50,659 nucleotides of DNA from Candidatus Kapaibacterium sp. (GCA_025055035.1 JANWZB010000007.1:1-50659), one strand, 5' to 3'. Positions 8,212 through 17,540 are shown, counted from the stretch's first letter. Numbers and translations are program-made. The notes: a model not told the origin generated them from the sequence alone.

Positions 8212-9747
8212 TTACGGTCTATCCCACCAGACCCGTGCTAGAAAAACATTATACTCGTTAATGTTGAGACGAGCAAGCGCTGCATTTACACCATCAGGAT
8301 TGAAGATTTGCTCACTTTGTGGGTATTGGCAACGACGTGGCACTTGACCACCAGTAACATTCCCAACAGGATTTAACTGGCGAAGGCGTGGGAAGCCCGT
8401 TCTGCGCCATTCTGCGTATGGCTCGAGACCATCAAGGAATGTGCAAATCCACTTTTGGGTAATGATTTGCTCCAGAGCATTTGCTTGATTGTAGGCAATG
8501 CGTGGATGCGCGATATACGCGTCGATTTGAGCTGTTGTTGGTATTGGCGGATTGTTCGGACAGATAGAGTACTGGGTCATTGCCGCACGAATGCCAGCTT
8601 CATAATGCTCTCGCGCACTGCGTGGCGTTCTCCAGCCTCGCCATGCTGCCTCTGCCATAAGAAACTCTACTTCGGCATACGTCATAAAGATAGATGGCGA
8701 ATCGCGATTTGGCGAGGCAAGGTGTGTTCCTACACGCGCAAGACCTGCAGAACCAAGATTTGTGCGTTGTACCGATGTAATGCCATTAGGCAAGCCACGA
8801 TTTGGTCGTGTCGGTTCATTGTTGATGATGCGCAGGCGCGGGTCGTTAGTACTATCGAGCAAGCTCACAAATGTCTCACTAAGGCGATAGTCATCAAACT
8901 GATTGAGTGTTTGCCATGTTGGACTTTGCTGTACACGTGCGCCATTTGCATGGTCGATCCATGCCATATCAGCATTACTTTGCATAACGCCTGCGGCAAT
9001 TGCTTCTTCGGCTTCACGTCGCGCTGTGGCAGGATCAACTTTTGTTAAGCGCATTGCTAGGCGCAATCGTAGAGAATTGCCAAACCTACGCCACCGCGTG
9101 AGGTCTCCACGATAGACACCATCATTCGTTGTCAGTGTGCGCTTGGTATTATCAAACGCAGCCACCGCTTCTCTCAGCTCTTTCAGCATATCCCGATAGA
9201 TTTCCTCTTGTGTATCATACTTAGGCGTAAAGTTGCGGTCGTAAAAGCCGCGCCCCGCTTGGAAGTATGGCACATCCCCGAATAAATCTGTAATGCGGTG
9301 GAAAATAAATGCCCGCCAGATTCGTGCAGCAGACAAGATATTCACATCATTGGGGTCTTTTTTAGCGCGCTCAATAATATCAGTAACGAACTTTACAATG
9401 CCCGGCTGGCCAATAATTCCACGCCCAGCATACCACCATTCCCATTGAGCATTCGGCATACCACGATACATCTCGGCGGCAAACTCTGCGGTCTTTGGGG
9501 AAAGATGCTGTACAACACACGAAATTGCTGTGTAGTTGTACGTTTGCTGCTCGAACCAGTCGCCCGCTGTACGCAGCTGCATGTTCGAGAACATAAGCAG
9601 CGGGTCAACATTTGTTACTTGCGTGGGATTGGTATTAAGTTCTTGAAATCCTGCCGTACATGCCGATAGCCACAGTAGCGCTACAGCTGCGCTCGCTCGT
9701 ATGTACATACGCACGTGTAAGAAAGCAAGTGTTTTCATAGTAATCAT
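8212..9747 (-). CDS. SusD/RagB-family outer-membrane lipoprotein (SusD-like_2 type)
   Basis: 511 residues. The signal peptide ends in a lipobox LSAC, giving a lipidated Cys followed by TAGFQELNTNPTQ, a standard start for this SusD subgroup. Internal landmarks include AARIWRAFIFHRITDLFGDVPY, SPSIFMTYAEVEFLMAEAAWRG and a C-terminal ITQKWICTFLDGLEPYAEWRRTGFP segment. It should be the surface lid for the SusC encoded 76 bases upstream. The subgroup differs from the SusD at 727-2082, so the two pairs probably handle different cargo. Three in-frame methionines lie near the start (9747, 9738 and a later one); all leave a usable signal. Confidence 0.93.
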   Translation of the reverse strand: MITMKTLAFLHVRMYIRASAAVALLWLSACTAGFQELNTNPTQVTNVDPLLMFSNMQLRTAGDWFEQQTYNYTAISCVVQHLSPKTAEFAAEMYRGMPNAQWEWWYAGRGIIGQPGIVKFVTDIIERAKKDPNDVNILSAARIWRAFIFHRITDLFGDVPYFQAGRGFYDRNFTPKYDTQEEIYRDMLKELREAVAAFDNTKRTLTTNDGVYRGDLTRWRRFGNSLRLRLAMRLTKVDPATARREAEEAIAAGVMQSNADMAWIDHANGARVQQSPTWQTLNQFDDYRLSETFVSLLDSTNDPRLRIINNEPTRPNRGLPNGITSVQRTNLGSAGLARVGTHLASPNRDSPSIFMTYAEVEFLMAEAAWRGWRTPRSAREHYEAGIRAAMTQYSICPNNPPIPTTAQIDAYIAHPRIAYNQANALEQIITQKWICTFLDGLEPYAEWRRTGFPRLRQLNPVGNVTGGQVPRRCQYPQSEQIFNPDGVNAALARLNINEYNVFLARVWWDRP

Positions 9748-9823
9748 AGAAGCAAAATGATGAAGGTTTCAGGAATGACGATTGTTAGTACAACACAATA
9801 CAGTAGTGGCGTAGCACACACAC

Positions 9824-12800
9824 TTAGAACTTCAGGGTGAGGTTTACGCCCACGCTGCGAGTACTTGGTAGCGAGTTATACTCTAAGCCTTGAGCATTTC
9901 CATTGCTATAGTTTGATTCTGGATCAACGTTGGGGATGTTGGATAGTAGAATCGCTGCATTGCGCATAACAACAGAGATTCTCGCTCCAGTCAGAATGCC
10001 ACTGAGGAATGTATCACGCAAATCGCTTTGGGTAAGGTTATATCCCAGCGTTACCTCACGAAGTTTGACGAACGTTGCATCATACATAAAGGCTTCGGTA
10101 ACACCGCCATAGCTTGTCCAGAAGTCTTGCACATATGCACGGCGTGTATTCTGCACATACATCGGTGCTGCTGTTGTCCCGACATTCATCACCCCAACTG
10201 CCAGAATGCTATCAGGGCGAGCACCTTCGCGCCCTACGAGCGTTCCCTTGTGCTGCCCGGCGATGTAGGCGTTAGCATTGGTAAGGGAAAAGATTTTTCC
10301 ACCAACACGAAAATCAATAAGAGCGCTGAGCGTAAATCCAAAGAAGCTAAACGTGTTCGACCAGCCGCCAATTGCATCAGGGATAGCATTACCCAAGTCC
10401 TTTGCAATTGGGTCGCGCACTGGCAACCCTGTCCGTGCATCATACACGATTGGGAAGCCTGCTTGCGAGGAATCACGCAGAAAAGCAACACCGCGAATAA
10501 CCCCATACGCCTGACGTTCTACTGCAAGCACTGTTGCTCCAACACGTGCTGCACCAATATCAAGATTACGAATGCCCGGATATAGCTCTGCTACTAGATT
10601 CCAGTTACGCGCAATGTTGAACGAGGTCTCCCATGTAAATTCGGGTGTCCGTATTGGAATGCCTGTTACCATCACCTCAATACCTTCATTGGTAATGCGC
10701 CCCGCGTTAATTAGTGCTCCCGTGAAGCCCGTTGTTGGTGAAATGGTGATCGGAATAATCTGGTTACGTACATCTTGCTGATAGTATGTAATATCGAAGC
10801 CTAAACGCCCATCCAACAGCTTCAGGTCAATTCCTGCCTCAATATTATTGGAGATTGTTGGTTTCAGCTGAGAGTTCGGAATATTAAACTGCGGTGCTTG
10901 TGCTAAAATCATATTTTGGTTGCGCCCTGCTGTGTAGGGCAGTGCAGCGAAAGCATATAACAACTCCAATTGGTACGGGTCGGTATCACCACCGACTTGT
11001 GCCCACGAAGCGCGAACTTTCGCTAGTGGTATGTCTTTCTGTAATCCAAATGCTTCCGTTACATTAAACGTTGCATTCACCGAAGGATAGAAGTATGAGT
11101 TGTTGTTTAGCGGCAGCGTCGAAGACCAATCGTTTCGTGCTGTAACTTCTACAAACAGGTAATCCTTGTAAGAAAACGTCGCTGATCCGTAAAAGGAGTT
11201 AATCATCTTCTGGTTTAATGCGTATCCAGCTTCCCGCACGACGGTATTTGTTACAGCAAAAAAGTTGCGCGTAATGAACTGTTGCCCAAGAATAGAGAAC
11301 TGCTCATTCTTACGAAACATCGTATTGCCACCAGCGTTGACTGTCAGACGCAGGTCATCGAAGACTTCTTGGTCATACGTTATGAGAAAGTCTGCGTTAA
11401 TTTCCTCTTGAAAGATGTTGCGCTCTAAAATATCGCCATCAGGTTTGTTGAGTGTTCCTTGCGGGTCGATAAGTGCTTGGCGATAGTTATAGGCATCACG
11501 TCCGGCACGCACCATCACAGAAAGTGGTTCAGCAACTTGATAGCGAACAAGTGCAGTAGCAATCAAGCGGTCTCGGAAGGAAGGGTTGCGATTTTCGTAC
11601 ACAGACCAGAAAGGATTAGGGCTAAAGTTATCGCGCGTTTGCCAGCGGCGCTGAATATCTAAATTGCTTGTTGGGTTGGGGTTACGGTAATCACGCAGCC
11701 AATTGATATCAATACTGCGCGGCAGAGCATTGAGTGAACGAGCAGGATTATCCGCAGCATCGGATAGCGAGGGGCGATTCGGCGCATATTCGCGGATGTA
11801 GTTTGCCTTCACATCCGCCATGATACGTTCACCAAGCTGTGCTTGCCCGCGCAGCGTTAGCGTTAGGCGGTTGAGCGATGTGTTTGGAACAATACTCACA
11901 TTGTCCATGTTCGAGATAGAAAAGCGGAAGTTTGAGGCTTGATTTCCGCCTACAAGCGACACAGTGTTGGTAACTGTGCGTCCTGTTTGATAAAAATCCC
12001 GAATATTGTTTGGCTGTGGAATATAAGGGCGGCGCACACCGTCGAAAAACATTTGTTCAGAGCCGTCCATACGTGCGCCCCAGGAGTTTGTGCCAACGAG
12101 CAATACTGCAGTCTGCGTTGCCGGCACAACACCTCTATCGCCATGCCCATACTCGTTCTGATAGTCAGGGAGCACAAGTGGCGTGTCGAAGGTCAGATTA
12201 CCGTTGTATTCTACGCCGATACCTTCGCGCGCAACACCCTTTTTCGTGGTAATGACAATCACCCCGTTTTGTGCGCGAGTTCCATACAGCGCAGAAGCAG
12301 CAGCACCTTTGAGAACGCTGATAGTTTCAATATCGTCAGGATTGATACTTTGAATCCCATCGCCAAAGTCCGTACCACCGAATTGTCCTGCTTGGTTTGG
12401 CGACTCGTTGTCAATTGGAATACCATCGACAACGTACAGCGGCTGATTGTTACCAGTAAGTTGCTTTTCGCCCCGAATAATCACGCGACTTGAGCCTCCG
12501 GGTCCTGTCTGTCCAATATTTACCCGCACACCAGCAACACGCCCCACAAGAGCATTGGCAACATTGAGTTCGCGAGCCTGCGTGAGGGATTCTCCCTGCA
12601 CCGTCGAAATAGCGTACCCTAGTGATTTACGTTCACGCTCAATCCCGATTGCCGTTACAACGACTTCGTCGAGCAGTACTTCATCGAGTGTAAGCTCGAT
12701 ATTTACTGTACCCTCCTGCGGTACTTTCGCCTCTGCTTTTTTGTATCCAACCAGAGTTGCAACAAGTGTCTGCCCTACTTGGGCTGTTATGCTAAAACTT

Positions 12801-13003
12801 CCAGCTTTATCAGTTACTGCACCACGAACGGAGCCTTTCACAACAACCTTAACCCCGGGCAGCGGTTTACCATCTGCCTTAGAGACAACTGTTCCTGTAA
12901 CAGTGCGCGAGGCTTGTGCATAGACTGGTGCAGAGAGCTTTATTATACACAGGATTGCTGCACACACTATCATGCAAGCATACCAAAGTACGTACTTCTT
13001 CAT
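9824..13003 (-). CDS. SusC/RagA-family TonB-linked outer-membrane receptor
   Basis: About 1059 residues from the ATG at 13003; the ORF-track start at 13018 is a TTG and is less likely. After a signal peptide comes a carboxypeptidase-regulatory-like domain (VTGTVVSKADGKPLPGVKV, about residues 35-110). The SusC plug follows, with DEVVVTAIGIERERKSLGYA and RGEKQLTGNNQPLYVVDGIP, then the 22-strand barrel ending LNLTLKF. It imports glycan or glycopeptide fragments with the SusD encoded downstream. It is second in the minus-strand train, 83 bases after the upstream GHL10 stop. There is no fused N-terminal signalling domain, so no anti-sigma coupling is evident. Confidence 0.95.
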   Translation of the reverse strand: MKKYVLWYACMIVCAAILCIIKLSAPVYAQASRTVTGTVVSKADGKPLPGVKVVVKGSVRGAVTDKAGSFSITAQVGQTLVATLVGYKKAEAKVPQEGTVNIELTLDEVLLDEVVVTAIGIERERKSLGYAISTVQGESLTQARELNVANALVGRVAGVRVNIGQTGPGGSSRVIIRGEKQLTGNNQPLYVVDGIPIDNESPNQAGQFGGTDFGDGIQSINPDDIETISVLKGAAASALYGTRAQNGVIVITTKKGVAREGIGVEYNGNLTFDTPLVLPDYQNEYGHGDRGVVPATQTAVLLVGTNSWGARMDGSEQMFFDGVRRPYIPQPNNIRDFYQTGRTVTNTVSLVGGNQASNFRFSISNMDNVSIVPNTSLNRLTLTLRGQAQLGERIMADVKANYIREYAPNRPSLSDAADNPARSLNALPRSIDINWLRDYRNPNPTSNLDIQRRWQTRDNFSPNPFWSVYENRNPSFRDRLIATALVRYQVAEPLSVMVRAGRDAYNYRQALIDPQGTLNKPDGDILERNIFQEEINADFLITYDQEVFDDLRLTVNAGGNTMFRKNEQFSILGQQFITRNFFAVTNTVVREAGYALNQKMINSFYGSATFSYKDYLFVEVTARNDWSSTLPLNNNSYFYPSVNATFNVTEAFGLQKDIPLAKVRASWAQVGGDTDPYQLELLYAFAALPYTAGRNQNMILAQAPQFNIPNSQLKPTISNNIEAGIDLKLLDGRLGFDITYYQQDVRNQIIPITISPTTGFTGALINAGRITNEGIEVMVTGIPIRTPEFTWETSFNIARNWNLVAELYPGIRNLDIGAARVGATVLAVERQAYGVIRGVAFLRDSSQAGFPIVYDARTGLPVRDPIAKDLGNAIPDAIGGWSNTFSFFGFTLSALIDFRVGGKIFSLTNANAYIAGQHKGTLVGREGARPDSILAVGVMNVGTTAAPMYVQNTRRAYVQDFWTSYGGVTEAFMYDATFVKLREVTLGYNLTQSDLRDTFLSGILTGARISVVMRNAAILLSNIPNVDPESNYSNGNAQGLEYNSLPSTRSVGVNLTLKF

Positions 13004-13086
13004 AAAGAACACAAACAAAGTGAAACATTCAGTGAAACCAAAAGGATTGCTAGCAATGTACGTAGTGCACTTACCACCACTATCGG

Positions 13087-14310
13087 CTAGGGTCTAAGCA
13101 GGCTATCTCTCGGAAATGCAGCATCAAGGCGATATACTCCTTGCCGCAAGGCACGTGCATTCTCGTTATTGTTCGGAGTGAGTGCTTCGTAATAAAATAT
13201 TGCCGAGCCAATCATACCTGCAGTACGATTTGCTGTTATACAGTCGGAAAGGAGCTGTGCAGATGCAATGAAGGGGTCTGCGCGCCCAAGCACTCCCGGA
13301 GCCATTTTTCGGCGAGCACTTATCGGCATTTGCGATTGTAGCTGCACAAGAAGCGTTTGATACGAGGGCAAGTCGCGTCTATACAGTTGCGTGCTGAGCA
13401 AATCGACAAGCCCACGCTGCATCCACGTTGGAGAGTCTTGGAGATATTCAACCTGTCCAAACGGAAAGGGACTAGGAGACATTGCGAAAATCAAGCTACT
13501 CTTGCGCGCTTTCACTGTTTGACGTAGGCGTGCGAGCCACTCGGTCAGCTTATTTGCTCTCCATGCTACCCATGCAGAATCTTTGAAATCCTGTGGAGCA
13601 GCACGCCCTGTTTCTCTGCGGTAGCGTGTAACGGTTGCCGAATCATATCCGCCTTCGCTTGGCATTGCAGGCATGCGGTCGTCCCCTTGAATGCCGTCAA
13701 TATCGTAGTTATTGACAACCTCCATAATAAGATCTGTCATGAAGTTCTGCACAGTGGAATCCAGCGCATTCATCCAATAAAAGCCGTTTTTGACAACAAT
13801 TTGACCATCGCGCCCGATACATGCCCATTGAGGATATTTTGCCAGGATTGCACCTGGAGGCGTTCCGAGTGCGCTGTTGAATGTTGCAAACCCATATTCG
13901 AACCATGGAATAACTGCCAAGCCCTGCAATCGTGCTTCTTCGATTGTTTCCCGCAAGACATCGCGCGAGCCAAACTGCGCGCCTATTGGCATACCAAATT
14001 CCCGCTCCATGCGTTGAGAGCGCCACAACGTGTACCCACGCGCCCATACTACAGGAAACACTGTATTGAAGCCATGTTCCTTGAGAATGCGCATTGCCGT
14101 CGCGATATTTTGACGCGAGTCGAATACTGTACTCCCAGCAAGCGTTAGCCATACACCACGGACTTCTGGAGTAGCAGTTTGAGTTGCTGGGCGGGTGGTG
14201 TCCGTAGGTCGGGTGATGACTTGTGGTCCTTGCTGTTGTGGTGCACAAGCACTACATAGCACATAGAGAAGTAACAGTGCTTGACACAGCGCGTTGAAGA
14301 AGGGCATCAT
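13087..14310 (-). CDS. GHL10 (DUF187) family glycoside hydrolase-like lipoprotein
   Basis: 407 residues from the ATG at 14310. The ORF track extends to 14466, but that part reads as unrelated sequence, and a promoter match lies inside it at 14399-14429. From 14310 there is a signal peptide with lipobox LCSAC, then a Gln/Thr/Pro-rich linker (about 25 residues) and the GHL10 barrel: VRGVWLTLAGSTVFD, GFNTVFPVVWARGY, GLAVIPWFEYGF, YDIDGIQGDDRMPAMPSEGGYD and SLIFAMSPSPFPFG. It aligns along its length with the protein at 2173-3312, but this copy is lipid-anchored and that one is soluble. A surface or periplasmic glycan-cleaving role beside SusCD is likely. The DigH-like peptidoglycan specificity is inference. 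Confidence 0.88.
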   Translation of the reverse strand: MMPFFNALCQALLLLYVLCSACAPQQQGPQVITRPTDTTRPATQTATPEVRGVWLTLAGSTVFDSRQNIATAMRILKEHGFNTVFPVVWARGYTLWRSQRMEREFGMPIGAQFGSRDVLRETIEEARLQGLAVIPWFEYGFATFNSALGTPPGAILAKYPQWACIGRDGQIVVKNGFYWMNALDSTVQNFMTDLIMEVVNNYDIDGIQGDDRMPAMPSEGGYDSATVTRYRRETGRAAPQDFKDSAWVAWRANKLTEWLARLRQTVKARKSSLIFAMSPSPFPFGQVEYLQDSPTWMQRGLVDLLSTQLYRRDLPSYQTLLVQLQSQMPISARRKMAPGVLGRADPFIASAQLLSDCITANRTAGMIGSAIFYYEALTPNNNENARALRQGVYRLDAAFPRDSLLRP

Positions 14311-14398
14311 AAAAGCTTTGGCGGAAGATTGTTGCGTGTCACGCGTGGCTGTCGAACACACAAACGATAGAGGGATTTTTGCGTTAATGTGGTGCGCC

Positions 14399-14429
14399 AA
14401 ATATACAAACTCTTCTGTACACCTGCAAT
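14399..14429 (-). promoter_or_regulatory. predicted Bacteroidota-type promoter of the GHL10-SusCD train
   Basis: On the minus strand an ATTG (14429-14426) is separated by 19 bases from TATATTTG (14406-14399). This matches the TTTG-N19-TAnnTTTG pattern with one mismatch in the -33 element. Transcription would start near 14392 and give a leader of about 80 bases before the ATG at 14310. It excludes the upstream start at 14466 proposed by the ORF track. Confidence 0.6.
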
Positions 14430-14578
14430 GCCTAAACACGTCCTCATACTTTATCTTTACGCACATACAGAATTTTTGTATCTTTTCGTTGTGACATCAT
14501 GTTGTAGCATCACAAAGAACTCAATAGCTGTACCTAATTGCTAACGTCTTATACTACATCACCACCACACATTTAATT

Positions 14579-15535
14579 ATGCGCATTACCGGCACATTCC
14601 TCGACGAAATCAGCCATGATATACCTCATCAAAACTGGAGCGAAGCTGAATGGGCACAGGATTTTAAGGTTATGCGCCACATCGGTATCGATACTGCGAT
14701 TGTTATTCGTTGTGGATACCGCCGCTGGGTCACATATCCAAGCGCTGTGCTGCAACGCGAAGAACATAGCTACGTACCATCGACAGATCTCATCGCAATG
14801 TTTCTCAAACTTGCCGAGCAGCATGATATGAAGCTTTTCTTTGGCACGTACGACTCAGGACGATTCTGGAGCGATGAGCGTTATTGGACGACTTCTGCTT
14901 TTCAACGCGACATCGAAGTAAACATGAAAGTTATTGAAGAAGCATGGAAACGCTATGGTTCATCTCCTGCATTTGGCGGCTGGTATCTTTCCCTTGAGGT
15001 TAGCCGTCGTGTTGGTAGCATTATTCAAGTTTTTGCTCGGCTTGGCAACCATTGTAAAGATGTTTCTGGAGGCTTACCTGTGCTTATTTCACCCTATATC
15101 GATGGTGTTAAAGCTGTATCGCAATATTCCCCAACTCTTAGCAAGCCTGAAAGTATTGGCTTGCAGGAGCATGAGCGTACATGGAATGAGATTCTACACG
15201 GTATTCAAGGTGCAGTTGATATTCTAGCATTTCAAGATGGTCATGTTGAGTATCACGAGCTTGAGGAGTATTTGCGCCTTAACAAACAGCTCGCAGACCG
15301 CTACAGTATGCGCTCGTGGACAAACGTCGAATCATTCGACCGCGACATGCCTATCAAGTTTCTACCTATTAAGTGGGAAAAATTGCGCCTCAAGCTCGAA
15401 GCAGCACAAGCAGCAGGTATCGAAAAAGCTATCACCTTTGAATTTTCCCATTTCATGAGCCCTCACTCTGCCTACATACAAGCACACCATTTATACCGTC
15501 GCTATTGTGAATATGCTCACATACCACCGACATAA
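14579..15535 (+). CDS. DUF4434-family TIM-barrel-like protein, cytoplasmic
   Basis: 318 residues without a signal peptide. The opening ITGTFLDEISHDIPHQNWSEAEW, then GIDTAIVIRCGYRRWVTYPS and GWYLSLEVSR, fit the DUF4434 family, whose members are predicted TIM-barrel proteins related to glycosidases and found in sugar-use loci. I know of no proven activity. It is the first gene of a + strand operon that diverges from the GHL10-SusCD train. Its 3' end overlaps the next gene by 23 bases, which implies translational coupling. The assignment to DUF4434 is from memory of its conserved opening. Confidence 0.7.
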   Translation: MRITGTFLDEISHDIPHQNWSEAEWAQDFKVMRHIGIDTAIVIRCGYRRWVTYPSAVLQREEHSYVPSTDLIAMFLKLAEQHDMKLFFGTYDSGRFWSDERYWTTSAFQRDIEVNMKVIEEAWKRYGSSPAFGGWYLSLEVSRRVGSIIQVFARLGNHCKDVSGGLPVLISPYIDGVKAVSQYSPTLSKPESIGLQEHERTWNEILHGIQGAVDILAFQDGHVEYHELEEYLRLNKQLADRYSMRSWTNVESFDRDMPIKFLPIKWEKLRLKLEAAQAAGIEKAITFEFSHFMSPHSAYIQAHHLYRRYCEYAHIPPT

Positions 15536-17534
15536 ACTCGTCGCTGCAGCCATCATCGTCGCACATTCGTTTGTGGGAGTGCATCTCCATAGCTATAGTG
15601 CCGCCCCCAACACTATCATTTCTCAACAGCACACACGGACAGATATTCTGATTGTTGGCGGTGGTACAAGTGGGATTACAGCAGGAATACAGGCAGCTCG
15701 CATGGGGGCAAAAGTTCTCATTGTCGAAGCGACACCATGGCTTGGAGGAATGCTTACAAGCGCTGGGGTCGGTGCAACCGATGGTAATCACCGTCTCCCA
15801 AGCGGTTTATGGGGGGAATTCCGCGAGAAAATTCGCCAGCACTATGGCGGCGCAGCACATGTTGAAACAGGTTGGGTTAGCAATACACTTTTTGAACCGC
15901 ATGTTGGCGATAGCATCTGGAAAGCTATGGCACTACAAGAATCTCGCAACCTTACCATCCGCTATGGCTTCTATCCTATTGCTGTCGAGAAAGCAGGCAA
16001 GCGTATCACCCGCGTACGCTTTGCCGCACTGAATGATTCCTCTGCTATATTCGACGTCAGCCCTCTTGTTGTTATCGACGCAACAGAACTAGGCGACATA
16101 CTTGAACTTGCGGGGCTACCTTTTGATGTTGGCATGGAACATCGTACTTCAACAGGTGAAGCTTCTGCTCCCGACACAGCAATACCAGTGATTCAGGACC
16201 TCACGTGGGTTGCTATTCTCAAAGACTATCGCGTTCAGCTAGGCAATAGCGCAGACCGCAGAATACCGAAGCCTTTTGGATATGACCCTCGTGAGTTCGA
16301 TGGTTGCTGTAAAGAATCCTGCTACACAGCACCATGCGACAGCACACTTGTCAACGCGCAAACTATGCTTGACTATGGACGCATGCCGACATTCGACTTT
16401 CTGCGCACAGGTAAGGGTGCAAAATACATGCTGAACTGGCCTCGGCAAGGTAATGACTACTATTTTAATGCCATTGGCAAGCCACCTAGCGAACAGCGCG
16501 AAGGCTATATGGCTGCGAAGCAACGTACACTACGCTTCGTATATCATATTCAATCAACGCTTGGATTTCGGTATCTTGGCTTAGCTGATGATGAATTCCC
16601 AACACCAGATTCTCTAGCGCTGATTCCGTACCACCGCGAAGCACGGCGTCTACGCGGGCTTGTTCGCATGACAATTAATCATGCACTGCAGCCATACTCC
16701 AGTAACCTGTACCGTACTGCTATTGCCGTAGGCGATTATCCTGTTGATCATCACCATGCACGATATCCTTACCCCGATAGACTCCCTACCATTCATTTTC
16801 CAGCAATACCCTCATTCTCTATTCCTCTTGGCAGCCTTATTCCGCAGAGCGCCCAGCAAGGCTCGCCAGCATCTCGCAGCATTACAAGCAATAGCTCTAT
16901 TAATCTCATTGCAGCCGAAAAATGCATTTCTGTTAGCAATATCATGAACGGCTCAACGCGGCTTCAGCCCTGCGTTATGCTGATTGGTCAAGCAGCTGGA
17001 GCACTTGCAGCTTTGTCTGTGCGCAGCCGACAAGCTCCAGCATATATTGCTGTACGTTCCGTTCAGCAAGCGCTACTCCAGGCACGATGCTGGCTTCTGC
17101 CTTTTTTGGATGTTCCTCCAGAGCACCCAAACTTCGAAGCGATACAGAAAATCGCGGTTGTCGGGGCATTACGTGGGACAGGTATACCGTACAAATGGGC
17201 AAACCAAACATGGTTTTATCCTGACTCTACTATGACTCACGCAGAGTTTATTACAGCACTTTCCCAGTCTCTTCCTAGTAAAGCCGCCAGGAGTCTTGTT
17301 CCCACACCACAAGTAGATACAACAATCACTGTTGGTGAAGCGCTGGCAATCTTACGACCGTTGCAACGCTTTGTTGTGCGCGGCTCGCACAACATGATAT
17401 GGTCCCTAATGAATACACCAGCACTTCGCACTATGCCGCTCACGCGTAAGGACTGCGCACAGATACTTCAAACAGCACTGATGCCATTTGAACGCATACC
17501 AGTGGATATTTTTGGAAATCTTCTTTTGCCATAG
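15513..17534 (+). CDS. exported FAD-dependent oxidoreductase (FAD_oxidored family)
   Basis: About 673 residues from the ATG at 15513; the ORF-track start at 15507 is a GTG. A signal peptide precedes a dinucleotide-binding motif, DILIVGGGTSGITAGIQAA with VLIVEATPWLGGM, at about residues 45-85. The FAD-contact region NGSTRLQPCVMLIGQAAGALA lies near residues 480-500. The family is common in Bacteroidota and Planctomycetes sugar loci and is often mis-labelled xanthan lyase; physiological substrates are mostly unknown. Sandwiched between DUF4434 and a GH92 mannosidase, it may oxidise a sugar or deprotect a glycan, but this is inference. The next gene begins 6 bases after its stop. Confidence 0.85.
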   Translation: MLTYHRHKLVAAAIIVAHSFVGVHLHSYSAAPNTIISQQHTRTDILIVGGGTSGITAGIQAARMGAKVLIVEATPWLGGMLTSAGVGATDGNHRLPSGLWGEFREKIRQHYGGAAHVETGWVSNTLFEPHVGDSIWKAMALQESRNLTIRYGFYPIAVEKAGKRITRVRFAALNDSSAIFDVSPLVVIDATELGDILELAGLPFDVGMEHRTSTGEASAPDTAIPVIQDLTWVAILKDYRVQLGNSADRRIPKPFGYDPREFDGCCKESCYTAPCDSTLVNAQTMLDYGRMPTFDFLRTGKGAKYMLNWPRQGNDYYFNAIGKPPSEQREGYMAAKQRTLRFVYHIQSTLGFRYLGLADDEFPTPDSLALIPYHREARRLRGLVRMTINHALQPYSSNLYRTAIAVGDYPVDHHHARYPYPDRLPTIHFPAIPSFSIPLGSLIPQSAQQGSPASRSITSNSSINLIAAEKCISVSNIMNGSTRLQPCVMLIGQAAGALAALSVRSRQAPAYIAVRSVQQALLQARCWLLPFLDVPPEHPNFEAIQKIAVVGALRGTGIPYKWANQTWFYPDSTMTHAEFITALSQSLPSKAARSLVPTPQVDTTITVGEALAILRPLQRFVVRGSHNMIWSLMNTPALRTMPLTRKDCAQILQTALMPFERIPVDIFGNLLLP

Positions 17535-17540
17535 CTCTGT

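Noticed and set aside
8455-10585. ORFs of 185-197 residues on the + strand over SusD and SusC
   Set aside because: Antisense to clear family members, overlapping each other and lacking coding-like composition.
14310-14466. N-terminal 52-residue extension of the GHL10 lipoprotein in the ORF track
   Set aside because: It precedes the signal peptide, is Cys/His-rich, and contains the predicted promoter at 14399-14429.
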